Assembly (NCBI GenBank): GCA_017650795.1
Contig: JAGCEE010000172.1
Location: forward strand, 1-6,334
Origin: Clostridia bacterium
Lineage (GTDB): Bacteria > Bacillota > Clostridia > Christensenellales > UBA1242
Direction: 5' to 3'
Length of the DNA: 6,334 nt
Below the pieces are notes generated by a model. It saw only the letters and a list, made by a program, of their open reading frames with translations. It was not told the DNA's origin and did no database searches. Both the position numbers and the translations under genes were made by a program. Below, in pieces: positions 1 to 5,186 of the stretch. How positions within the stretch are numbered: position 1 is the first letter of the stretch; each line of letters starts with the position of its first letter.

Positions 1-21
1 ATGATTATAATAGTACTTCAT
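1..21 (-). CDS. 5' end of a leftward gene, cut by the window edge
   Basis: Only seven codons are visible (MKYYYNH), reading out of the window on the minus strand. The case rests on signals, not on protein similarity: an ATG at 19-21 is preceded on the minus strand by AAAAAGGAG (31-39), a good Shine-Dalgarno sequence with a nine-base spacer. The arrangement would make it divergent from the amidase gene, sharing the A+T-rich spacer. No function can be proposed. It could also be a chance ATG after a purine run. Confidence 0.45.
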
Positions 22-139
22 ATAAAAATACTCCTTTTTCATAAAGTTATCATATTTTATCTAATACTTCAATAAATAATAAATAATTATAATAATAATT
101 TAAAAATAATTATCATATTTTAACATAAGGATATTGTTT
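22..139. other. divergent A+T-rich spacer upstream of the amidase gene
   Basis: This spacer is almost entirely A and T. It contains the 13-base direct repeat TTATCATATTTTA at 47-59 and 110-122, the second copy ending just before the amidase ribosome binding site. TATCAT (111-116), inside the second copy, is a possible -10 box for the amidase, but I find no matching -35 box. Tandem AATAAAT units occur at 71-84. The repeats could be an operator pair, or chance in such biased DNA. Confidence 0.3.
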
Positions 140-814
140 ATGGCTTTTATATTACATAAAAAGACGATACTCATGTTTTTGGCGTTTTTTTTAATTTTTG
201 CGATTATTACTTCTTGTGCTAAAATTATTTTAGCAGGTTCACCAAAAGCAAAATACACCATTGTGATTGATGCTGGACATGGTGGTATTGATGGTGGCAG
301 TGTTGGAAAAAATGGAAGCATTGAGGCCGAACTTAATTTGGAATATGCAAAAACATTAAAAACAATGATGAGTGACTTTGGATTTAATGTTGTTATGACA
401 AGAGAAAATGAAAATGGACTTTATAGCCCACTTGCAAAAAACAAGAAAAAAGATGATATGAAAAAACGAAAAGAAATTATAGAAAAATCTAATGCAGATT
501 TTGTTATTTCTATTCACATGAATAGTTATACCTCTTACTCTCATGGTGCGCAGGTATTTTATGGCGCTGGCGATGAAACATCTAAAGCCCTTGCACAAAA
601 AATTCAGGACTATTTTATAAAAAATCTTGTTAGTGCAAGGCAGGAAATTAAAGTTGGCGATTACTACATTTTAAACGCTATTAAAGCACCAAGTGTGCTG
701 GTTGAATGTGGCTTTTTGTCTAACCCAGCCGAAGAAAAACTGCTTGCAAGTGACGAATATAAAAAAGAAGTATGCTACAACATACTTCTTGGTGTTTTAA
801 GTTTTTTTAGTTAA
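140..814 (+). CDS. cwlD: N-acetylmuramoyl-L-alanine amidase, CwlD-like (Amidase_3)
   Basis: A zinc amidase that cuts the bond between N-acetylmuramic acid and the peptide stem of peptidoglycan outside the membrane. In spore formers CwlD does this to allow muramic-delta-lactam formation in the cortex. The protein has 224 residues, close to B. subtilis CwlD, and consists of an N-terminal hydrophobic segment (about residues 9-32) and one Amidase_3 domain. Visible key residues are His47 in DAGHGG, Glu62 in SIEAELNL, His126 in SIHMNS and Glu189 in LVECGFLSNP. The ATG at 140 is chosen because AAGGA (127-131) sits eight bases upstream; the TTG at 134 would leave only two bases. The hydrophobic segment ends in ITSC (residues 23-26), which fits a lipobox, so the enzyme could be a lipoprotein rather than signal-anchored. 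The amidase assignment is firm; the CwlD subtype rests on overall resemblance, and sporulation is not shown here. Confidence 0.88.
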   Translation: MAFILHKKTILMFLAFFLIFAIITSCAKIILAGSPKAKYTIVIDAGHGGIDGGSVGKNGSIEAELNLEYAKTLKTMMSDFGFNVVMTRENENGLYSPLAKNKKKDDMKKRKEIIEKSNADFVISIHMNSYTSYSHGAQVFYGAGDETSKALAQKIQDYFIKNLVSARQEIKVGDYYILNAIKAPSVLVECGFLSNPAEEKLLASDEYKKEVCYNILLGVLSFFS

Positions 815-817
815 ATA

Positions 818-1316
818 TTATTTATTATTAAATTTTTTCTTTTTGTTTGTTATTGCAAATGTTGCAACAATGCCGGCTAACACTCCACTTATTACAAAGC
901 CAAGTGTTAAGTTGGTTACTATTCCCGTGCCTGGTGTTGGTGATGGCGCTGGCGAATCTCCTTGTAGCGCACTTAACACTGCAAATGAACTTGAATTTGC
1001 TGGCATTGTTGATGTTACAGCAATTATCCCCTATCACCAAATTGCCTGATGCATCACAGTAAAAACTGCCCGAGCTAATACTATAAATTTCCTTGAGCCT
1101 GCTCCAAGATGACAAAATATCACCACCGTCATCCTCACCCATTATTACAAAATTCCCATAATCATCATACAAGCCTGGCGCTTTTTGAGTCCAGTTTATT
1201 GTTGTTGCATAAACATCTTTTGATTGTGGGAGTGTTAAAAAAACACCAAGCAAAAGTGTTAAGCAAAAAACTAGGCATATTGATATTATTGGCAATTTGT
1301 TTAATATCTTTTTCAT
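818..1316 (-). pseudogene. small exported protein with a sortase-type C-terminal anchor, frameshifted
   Basis: The gene begins at ATG 1316 behind an AAGGGGA ribosome binding site (about 1322-1328). The first 96 residues read MKKILNKLPI..., a signal peptide with a probable cut after VYA (residue 37), then a short polar domain with two similar motifs, YDDYGNFVIMG and YCDASGNLVIG. At a G4 run (1028-1031) the frame is lost. With one G removed, reading continues for 69 residues to the stop at 818: a Ser/Pro/Thr linker (SPAPSPTPGTG), about 25 hydrophobic residues and the tail KKKKFNNK. This restores a 165-residue protein with the order signal peptide, domain, linker, TPGTG, helix, basic tail. Read without the shift, the frame stays open to 828 (162 residues) but loses the anchor and gains a Cys-rich end of nonsense composition. 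I recognise no enzymatic family. It may be a true mutation, a phase-variable tract, a programmed +1 shift or a sequencing error. Confidence 0.75.
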
Positions 1317-1332
1317 TGTTTTCCCCTTTTAG

Positions 1333-1362
1333 TTGACAGGTGCATTTATATTTTACTAAACT
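1333..1362 (+). promoter_or_regulatory. possible promoter of the Nudix gene
   Basis: A perfect TTGACA (1333-1338) is followed after 18 bases by TAAACT (1357-1362), a weak -10 match. Transcription would begin near 1369, giving a leader of only about 14 bases that still contains the GGAGG site. The element lies in the 66-base gap between the divergent surface-protein and Nudix genes. The -35 box is convincing; the -10 box is not. Confidence 0.35.
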
Positions 1363-1382
1363 AAACATAAGTGGAGGAAAAT

Positions 1383-1790
1383 ATGTTTAATGTTACATTA
1401 AGTGATTTGGGTAGTGTGGATGAGTCGGAATACAGCAGGGTTATTATGGCTGCCAGATACAACGGAAAATGGATTTTTTGCAAACACAAAGAACGGGATA
1501 CTTGGGAACTTCCTGGTGGGCACATAGAAGCCGGAGAAGATTGGCTGACTGCAGCAAAAAGGGAATTGTATGAAGAAACTGGAGCAACAGACGCTGATTT
1601 TGAGCAAATATGCGTATACAAAATATCAAAACCTGGGTTAATGTGCTTTGCAGAGGTTAAAAAGTTAGACAAAATTCCTAATTTTGAAATAGAAAAAATT
1701 GAGTTTTTTGATGATATTCCAGATAACTTAACTTATCCAGACACTCATAGGTTATTATTTGATAAAACAAAAAAAGTAAAAAATCTTTAA
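1383..1790 (+). CDS. Nudix hydrolase
   Basis: A 135-residue single-domain Nudix protein, expected to hydrolyse a nucleoside diphosphate linked to another group with Mg2+ as cofactor; the substrate cannot be told from sequence. The complete Nudix box runs from Gly46 to Ala68 with the spacing G-x5-E-x7-RE-L-x-EE-x-GA (residues include ELPGGHIEAGE and KRELYEETGA). The preceding WELPGG and the N-terminal strand VIMAARYNGKWIFCKHK are typical of small MutT/YtkD-like members. The ATG at 1383 is chosen because GGAGG (1373-1377) stands five bases before it; the in-frame GTG at 1371 overlaps the start of this site. The gene is divergent from the frameshifted surface-protein gene and is followed by a weak hairpin at 1792-1820. 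It appears to be a single-gene unit. Roles such as sanitising oxidised dNTPs are possible but unproven. Confidence 0.9.
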   Translation: MFNVTLSDLGSVDESEYSRVIMAARYNGKWIFCKHKERDTWELPGGHIEAGEDWLTAAKRELYEETGATDADFEQICVYKISKPGLMCFAEVKKLDKIPNFEIEKIEFFDDIPDNLTYPDTHRLLFDKTKKVKNL

Positions 1791-1791
1791 T

Positions 1792-1820
1792 AAACACCAG
1801 TAAACTTTGGTGGTTTTATT
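1792..1820 (+). terminator. weak terminator after the Nudix gene
   Basis: Directly behind the Nudix stop, CACCA (1795-1799) can pair with TGGTG (1808-1812) around an eight-base loop. AAA before and TTTT after extend the stem past a bulged G and supply a short T run. It is a modest intrinsic terminator at best, but its position is right. Confidence 0.4.
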
Positions 1821-1827
1821 GCACAAA

Positions 1828-1859
1828 AAAGGCGCTTGCAATTGCTTGCAAACGCCTTT
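1828..1859 (-). terminator. strong hairpin terminator between convergent genes
   Basis: AAAGGCG (1828-1834) pairs perfectly with CGCCTTT (1853-1859). After one C-A mismatch, TTGCAA (1836-1841) pairs with TTGCAA (1846-1851) around the loop TTGC. Read on the minus strand the stem is followed by six T, so it should end the leftward nfnB operon. On the plus strand the tail is TTTATTAT, so it may also back up the weaker terminator of the Nudix gene. Confidence 0.75.
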
Positions 1860-1950
1860 ATTATAAACAGCCACTGTGTTTGTAAATATTATTTGTTAAT
1901 TCGTACCAAATAGTTTCTCGTGTTTTTCATTTTTAAATTATCCACCATTA

Positions 1951-1964
1951 TTCACTATTCACTA
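1951..1964. repeat. tandem seven-base repeat, left flank of structured region
   Basis: Two exact TTCACTA units stand in tandem here, with degenerate units on both sides. On the minus strand they read TAGTGAA, rich in stop codons. A related pair (TTCATTA, TTCATTC) occurs at 2113-2126, so the two sets bracket the structured segment. This resembles the short tandem heptamer repeats (STRR) described in cyanobacteria, but that is only a likeness of form. Confidence 0.5.
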
Positions 1965-1967
1965 TTA

Positions 1968-2034
1968 CAAGGAAGGGATAGCCAAGCGACAATCCTTGAT
2001 TGGCATTTGGATAAACCTGACGAAGCCTAAAATC
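1968..2034. other. intergenic segment with a possible H-type pseudoknot
   Basis: CAAGGA (1968-1973) can pair with TCCTTG (1993-1998), and GCCAA (1981-1985) with TTGGC (2000-2004). The two pairings interlock, so together they would form an H-type pseudoknot. GCATTTGG (2003-2010) is also the exact reverse complement of CCAAATGC (2079-2086) in the neighbouring cloverleaf-like element. No reading frame of note is present. It could be the other half of one larger RNA or repeat element; the orientation is unknown. Confidence 0.35.
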
Positions 2035-2108
2035 ATTTAATGGAGAGTTTGCCTTGCAAACTGGCAAAGACTACTTTGCCAAATGCGTATTAGCATTCTC
2101 CATTAAAT
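2035..2108. repeat. cloverleaf-like inverted-repeat element of 74 bases
   Basis: A perfect 12-bp outer stem, ATTTAATGGAGA (2035-2046) with TCTCCATTAAAT (2097-2108), encloses three adjoining perfect hairpins. These are GTTTGC/GCAAAC with loop CTT (2047-2061), TGGCAAAG/CTTTGCCA with loop ACTA (2062-2081), and AATGC/GCATT with loop GTATTA (2082-2097, sharing its last base with the outer stem). Nearly every base is paired. It has neither tRNA consensus bases nor an ORF. It lies eight bases beyond the nfnB stop, downstream of that operon. Candidates are a structured RNA, a non-autonomous mobile repeat or a 3'-end stabiliser. Alternative pairing of TTTGCC (2048-2053) with GGCAAA (2063-2068) would allow two conformations. 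Confidence 0.65.
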
Positions 2109-2112
2109 GTTA

Positions 2113-2126
2113 TTCATTATTCATTC
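2113..2126. repeat. seven-base repeats overlapping the nfnB stop
   Basis: TTCATTA and TTCATTC form two tandem units. On the minus strand the nfnB stop TAA lies inside them and is directly followed in frame by TGA. The set mirrors the TTCACTA units on the other side of the structured intergenic region. Confidence 0.4.
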
Positions 2127-3541
2127 TTTAAGTACTTATCAATTGCTTCTGCTGCCATTTTGCCTGCACCCATTGCAGAAATAACAGTGGCAGCTCCCGT
2201 GACAGCGTCTCCACCAGCATAAATTCCATCTATTGAGGTTTTGCCAGTGTTTTCATCAACAATAATTCCGCCATGAGAATTTGTTTCTAAACCACTCATG
2301 GTTTGCTTTATTATTGGGTTTGGAGAGGTTCCTATTGCCATTATTACTGTATCCACATCAATATCAAATTCGCTGTTTGCAATTTCTATAGGTTTACGCC
2401 TGCCCCTTTCATCTGGATCGCCGAGTTCCATTTTTATACATCTAATTGCTTTTACAAAGCCATTTTTAATATCTTTTGCATCATGTTCATTTTTATAGCC
2501 AATTATTTTAATTGGATTTGTTAAAAACTTAAACTCTATTCCCTCTTCTTTTGCATGCTCAACTTCTTCTGCCCTTGCAGGAAGTTCGTTTTGGCTTCGT
2601 CTATATATTATATAAACCTTGTTTGCTCCAAGCCTTAGTGCCGTTCTGGCGGCATCCATAGCGACATTACCACCACCAACAACGGCAACCACTCCACCTT
2701 TCATTATAGGAGTTGTTGGCTTGTCTATATATGATTTCATTAAATTGCTTCGTGTTAAATACTCGTTTGCAGAGTATACGCCATTAAGGTTTTCGCCCTC
2801 AATCCCCATAAATCTTGGAAGCCCTGCACCTGTTCCAAGAAAGATTGCTTTATAGCCATCTTTAAATAATTCATCACAAGTTATGGTTCTTCCTATAACA
2901 ATATTTGTTTTTATTTCTACGCCCAAATTTTTTAATACATCAATTTCTTGTTTTAGTATTCTTTTTGGCAACCTAAATTCTGGAATTCCATAAGCAAGCA
3001 CGCCACCCGCCTCATGAAGCGCCTCAAAAACTATGACGCTATATCCACGCCTTGCGAGTTCACCGGCACAAGAAAGACCAGACGGACCAGAGCCAACCAC
3101 AGCAACTTTTATTCCGTTCTTATTTATGCCCAGCTTTTCGGTTTTTATATGGTCGTTGTGCCAATCGGCAACAAAACGCTCCAATCTTCCTATTCCAACA
3201 GGCTCGCCCTTTATTCCACGCACACAGTTTTTTTCGCACTGAGTTTCTTGTGGGCAAACTCTACCACAAACGGCAGGAAGCGAAGAAGATGTTGCAATTA
3301 TTTGGTATGCACCCTCAAAATCGCACTCTCTTACTTTAGCAATAAATTCTGGAATTCTTATTCTTACAGGGCAACCACCAACGCATGGCATATGTTTGCA
3401 GTTTAAACATCTTTTTGCCTCGTCAAGAGCCAATTCTTTATTATAGCCCAATGCAACCTCATCAAAATTATGTGCTCTAATTAAAGCATCTTGCACTGGC
3501 ATTTTGTTTTTATCATTCTTTAAATTTGGAAGCTCTGGCAT
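2117..3541 (-). CDS. nfnB: NfnB-like large subunit of NADH-dependent ferredoxin:NADP+ oxidoreductase (GltA/GltD family)
   Basis: The large subunit of a cytosolic flavin-based electron-bifurcating transhydrogenase. With NfnA it couples NADH plus reduced ferredoxin to the formation of NADPH, reversibly. In the 474-residue product, an N-terminal ferredoxin-like part carries two cysteine sets for 4Fe-4S clusters: Cys45, 48, 53, 57 (CLNCKHMPCVGGCP) and Cys92, 96, 102, 106 (CGRVCPQETQCEKNC). An FAD-binding fold follows with GSGPSG (150-155), then an NADP(H)-binding fold with GGGNVAMD (289-296), and a C-terminal AGGD (442-445) for FAD. The family is often labelled glutamate synthase small subunit. 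No large glutamate synthase gene is nearby and an NfnA-type partner is adjacent, so Nfn is the better reading; a sulfide dehydrogenase-like role is an alternative. The start at 3541 is chosen because AAGGAGG (3551-3557), inside the end of nfnA, stands nine bases before it. The in-frame ATG at 3607 would add 22 residues and overlap nfnA by 65 bases. Confidence 0.85.
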   Translation of the reverse strand: MPELPNLKNDKNKMPVQDALIRAHNFDEVALGYNKELALDEAKRCLNCKHMPCVGGCPVRIRIPEFIAKVRECDFEGAYQIIATSSSLPAVCGRVCPQETQCEKNCVRGIKGEPVGIGRLERFVADWHNDHIKTEKLGINKNGIKVAVVGSGPSGLSCAGELARRGYSVIVFEALHEAGGVLAYGIPEFRLPKRILKQEIDVLKNLGVEIKTNIVIGRTITCDELFKDGYKAIFLGTGAGLPRFMGIEGENLNGVYSANEYLTRSNLMKSYIDKPTTPIMKGGVVAVVGGGNVAMDAARTALRLGANKVYIIYRRSQNELPARAEEVEHAKEEGIEFKFLTNPIKIIGYKNEHDAKDIKNGFVKAIRCIKMELGDPDERGRRKPIEIANSEFDIDVDTVIMAIGTSPNPIIKQTMSGLETNSHGGIIVDENTGKTSIDGIYAGGDAVTGAATVISAMGAGKMAAEAIDKYLKNE

Positions 3542-3542
3542 T

Positions 3543-4385
3543 TTACCTTGCCTCCTTTTTAAAAAGATTACAAGTTTCTTCGTGAGCTTTTCCTTCAAAC
3601 TCGGCATAAATTTTATTTCTTTGTATCATCTCGTCAAAATCAACCTCGTAGCCATCAAAGTCTGGTCCATCAACACATGCAAATTTCATTTGTCCATCAA
3701 CGCTTAACCTACAACATCCACACATGCCCGTCCCATCAATCATAATCGGGTTCATTGAAACAATACAAGGTACATTATATTTTTTTGCAGTTAAAACAAC
3801 ATACTTCATCATAACAAGTGGTCCTATTGCAAATATTTTATCTATTTTATTGCCAGCATTTAAAATTCTTTCAAGAGGGACACAAACATTGCCCTTTTCG
3901 CCATATGTTCCGTCGTCTGTTGTTATAATTAAATTATTTGAATTTTCTTTAAAATCTTCTTCCAAAATTACTAAATCTTTGCTTCTAAAACCAATAATGC
4001 TTTGAGTGTTTATGCCTGTTTGTTTAAGTTTTTTTGCAAGTGGCAATGCTATGGCACAGCCAACGCCACCACCAACAACAACGGCATTTTTTATATTAGA
4101 AATATCGGTCATTTTTCCAAGAGGTCCAACAAAATCTTGCAAACAATCTCCAACCTCTTTATGTTTTAACAACTCGGTAGTGCCACCAACAACCTGAAAT
4201 ATTATTTTAACTAATCCTTTTTCTCTATCATATCCGGCAATAGTAAGAGGTATACGCTCGCCGTCACTATTTACTCTTAAAATAATAAACTGCCCAGCCT
4301 CTGCCTTTTTTGCCACAAGTGGTGCTAAAACTTCCATTTGTATTACCGTTGGATTTAATATCTTTTTGCTAACAATTTTAAACAT
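3543..4385 (-). CDS. nfnA: NfnA-like small subunit of NADH-dependent ferredoxin:NADP+ oxidoreductase
   Basis: A 280-residue flavoprotein of the ferredoxin-NADP reductase superfamily, close to PyrK and SudB. It would bind NAD(H), FAD and a 2Fe-2S cluster and exchange electrons with NfnB. Visible parts are the FAD-binding strand with RIPLT (44-48), the nucleotide-binding loop VVGGGVG (103-109), and the cluster site DGTGMCGCC followed by FACVDGP. The cluster ligands would be Asp217, Cys222, Cys225 and Cys237. An Asp in place of PyrK's first Cys is the feature known from characterised NfnA, which favours Nfn over dihydroorotate dehydrogenase. The ATG has AAAGGAAG just upstream (about 4390-4397). 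It follows truA after 54 bases and directly precedes nfnB, whose ribosome binding site lies within this gene's last codons, so the two are probably translated together. No pyrD is seen in the window. Confidence 0.85.
   Translation of the reverse strand: MFKIVSKKILNPTVIQMEVLAPLVAKKAEAGQFIILRVNSDGERIPLTIAGYDREKGLVKIIFQVVGGTTELLKHKEVGDCLQDFVGPLGKMTDISNIKNAVVVGGGVGCAIALPLAKKLKQTGINTQSIIGFRSKDLVILEEDFKENSNNLIITTDDGTYGEKGNVCVPLERILNAGNKIDKIFAIGPLVMMKYVVLTAKKYNVPCIVSMNPIMIDGTGMCGCCRLSVDGQMKFACVDGPDFDGYEVDFDEMIQRNKIYAEFEGKAHEETCNLFKKEAR
3551..3557 (-). promoter_or_regulatory. ribosome binding site of nfnB inside nfnA
   Basis: AAGGAGG on the minus strand, within the codons for the last residues of NfnA and nine bases before the ATG at 3541. 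It decides between the two possible nfnB starts and suggests coupled translation of the two subunits. Confidence 0.7.
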
Positions 4386-4407
4386 ATTGCTTCCTTTATT
4401 TGATTTT

Positions 4408-4449
4408 TTATTGTTTATTGTTTAATGATTATTTATTATTTAGTATTTA
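4408..4449. repeat. tandem seven-base repeats at the truA 3' end
   Basis: Six consecutive seven-base units can be laid out: TTATTGT, TTATTGT, TTAATGA, TTATTTA, TTATTTA, GTATTTA. The truA stop (4440-4442) falls within them. On the minus strand each of the first five units brings a TAA; as seven is not a multiple of three, stops appear in every frame. The rest of the truA-nfnA gap holds only the nfnA ribosome binding site. Chance in A+T-rich DNA cannot be excluded for the degenerate units. Confidence 0.45.
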
Positions 4450-5186
4450 ACACACTTTAAACAAAGCCCTCTGGCTGGCATTGTTTTTCCGGCATTTTGC
4501 CTATTTTGGCTTTTAATTATATCTAATATTTCTTCTGCCCTTATTTTTCCTCTGCCAACATCAACAAGCGTGCCAACCATAATTCTTACCATGTTATATA
4601 AAAAACCACTTCCACAAACTTCAAACTTTATTTTGCCACCAATTTTGATTACACTAAAACTATATATCTCTCTTTCAAAATCTGTGACTGTGGTATTTGC
4701 CGAACAAAACGCCTTAAAGTTATGCTTGCCAACCAAAAATGATGCACCTTTTTGCATGGCTTTTATATCTAAGTCATATTTAATATACTCGCAGGTTTGA
4801 TAATCAAACGGACTTTCTATTTGGCTTATGCATAAGTTATATATATATGTTTTGCTGTGTGCAGAATATCTTGCATGAAAATCATTTGGCACAGTTTTTG
4901 CCGACATAATTCTTATATCATTTGGAAGATAACAATTTATTGCTAGTGGCAATTTATTTACTTTTTCAAAAAATAAAAGTGTATTAAATGTTTGCCCAAC
5001 CGCATGGACACCAGCATCTGTTCTGCCACTTCCAAAAATCTCAACCTTTTGCCCTATTGCATTAAAAATTGCATCTTCTATTATTTCTTGAACTCCCACA
5101 GAATTGCCTTGTCGTTGCCAACCAGAATAATTGGCACCATTGTATGCTACCGTGAAAAGTATGTTTTTTATTTTTTCTTTGCCCAA
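4440..5186 (-). CDS. truA: tRNA pseudouridine(38-40) synthase TruA
   Basis: Converts uridines 38, 39 and 40 in the anticodon arm of many tRNAs to pseudouridine in the cytoplasm. The 248-residue length is normal for the family. Landmarks are YNGANYSGWQRQ (15-26), the catalytic motif GSGRTDAGVH with Asp57, HARYSAHSKTYIYNL in the central part, GSGFLYNMVRIMVGTLVDVG near the C terminus, and the end ARGLCLKCVKY. The start is a TTG at 5184-5186: the family needs the residues just before FTVAYNG, and no ATG or GTG exists there. GAGGG (5196-5200) is the likely ribosome binding site, nine bases away. The gene overlaps the end of the HD gene by 19 bases, so translation is probably coupled. No key residue is missing. 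Confidence 0.95.
   Translation of the reverse strand: MGKEKIKNILFTVAYNGANYSGWQRQGNSVGVQEIIEDAIFNAIGQKVEIFGSGRTDAGVHAVGQTFNTLLFFEKVNKLPLAINCYLPNDIRIMSAKTVPNDFHARYSAHSKTYIYNLCISQIESPFDYQTCEYIKYDLDIKAMQKGASFLVGKHNFKAFCSANTTVTDFEREIYSFSVIKIGGKIKFEVCGSGFLYNMVRIMVGTLVDVGRGKIRAEEILDIIKSQNRQNAGKTMPARGLCLKCVKY

Noticed and set aside
134..139. TTG start for the amidase, two codons upstream of the ATG
   Set aside because: It lies only two bases from the AAGGA site, too close for initiation, while the ATG at 140 has proper spacing.
843..1336. Plus-strand open frames opposite the surface-protein gene
   Set aside because: Their composition is what antisense of a secreted protein gives, and start signals are absent; the minus-strand reading has a signal peptide and ribosome binding site.
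1371..1382. GTG start for the Nudix gene
   Set aside because: The GTG overlaps the start of the GGAGG ribosome binding site that serves the ATG at 1383, and has no such site of its own.
1861..1885. Hairpin TTATAAACA with TGTTTGTAA after the main terminator
   Set aside because: The stem is A+T-rich with a G-T pair and has no clear T run, so it is too weak to list as a separate terminator.
2016..2024. CTGACGA as a hammerhead ribozyme core
   Set aside because: The sequence fits CUGANGA, but there is no following stem II with GAAA and no matching stem III on either strand.
2035..2108. A tRNA or tRNA-like gene, given the length and three arms
   Set aside because: The 12-bp acceptor-like stem, three-base first loop, four-base middle loop and missing TTC and CCA signals do not fit any tRNA.
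2298..3406. Plus-strand open frames across the nfnB gene
   Set aside because: They are antisense shadows of a well-conserved enzyme, with no ribosome binding sites or recognisable domains.
2117..3541. Glutamate synthase small subunit (gltD) as the function
   Set aside because: No large subunit is present, and the adjacent partner has the Asp plus three Cys cluster site of NfnA, so the transhydrogenase reading is preferred.
3542..3607. 22-residue N-terminal extension of NfnB
   Set aside because: It lies within the nfnA coding region; the ATG at 3541 has an AAGGAGG at the right distance and gives the usual family N terminus.
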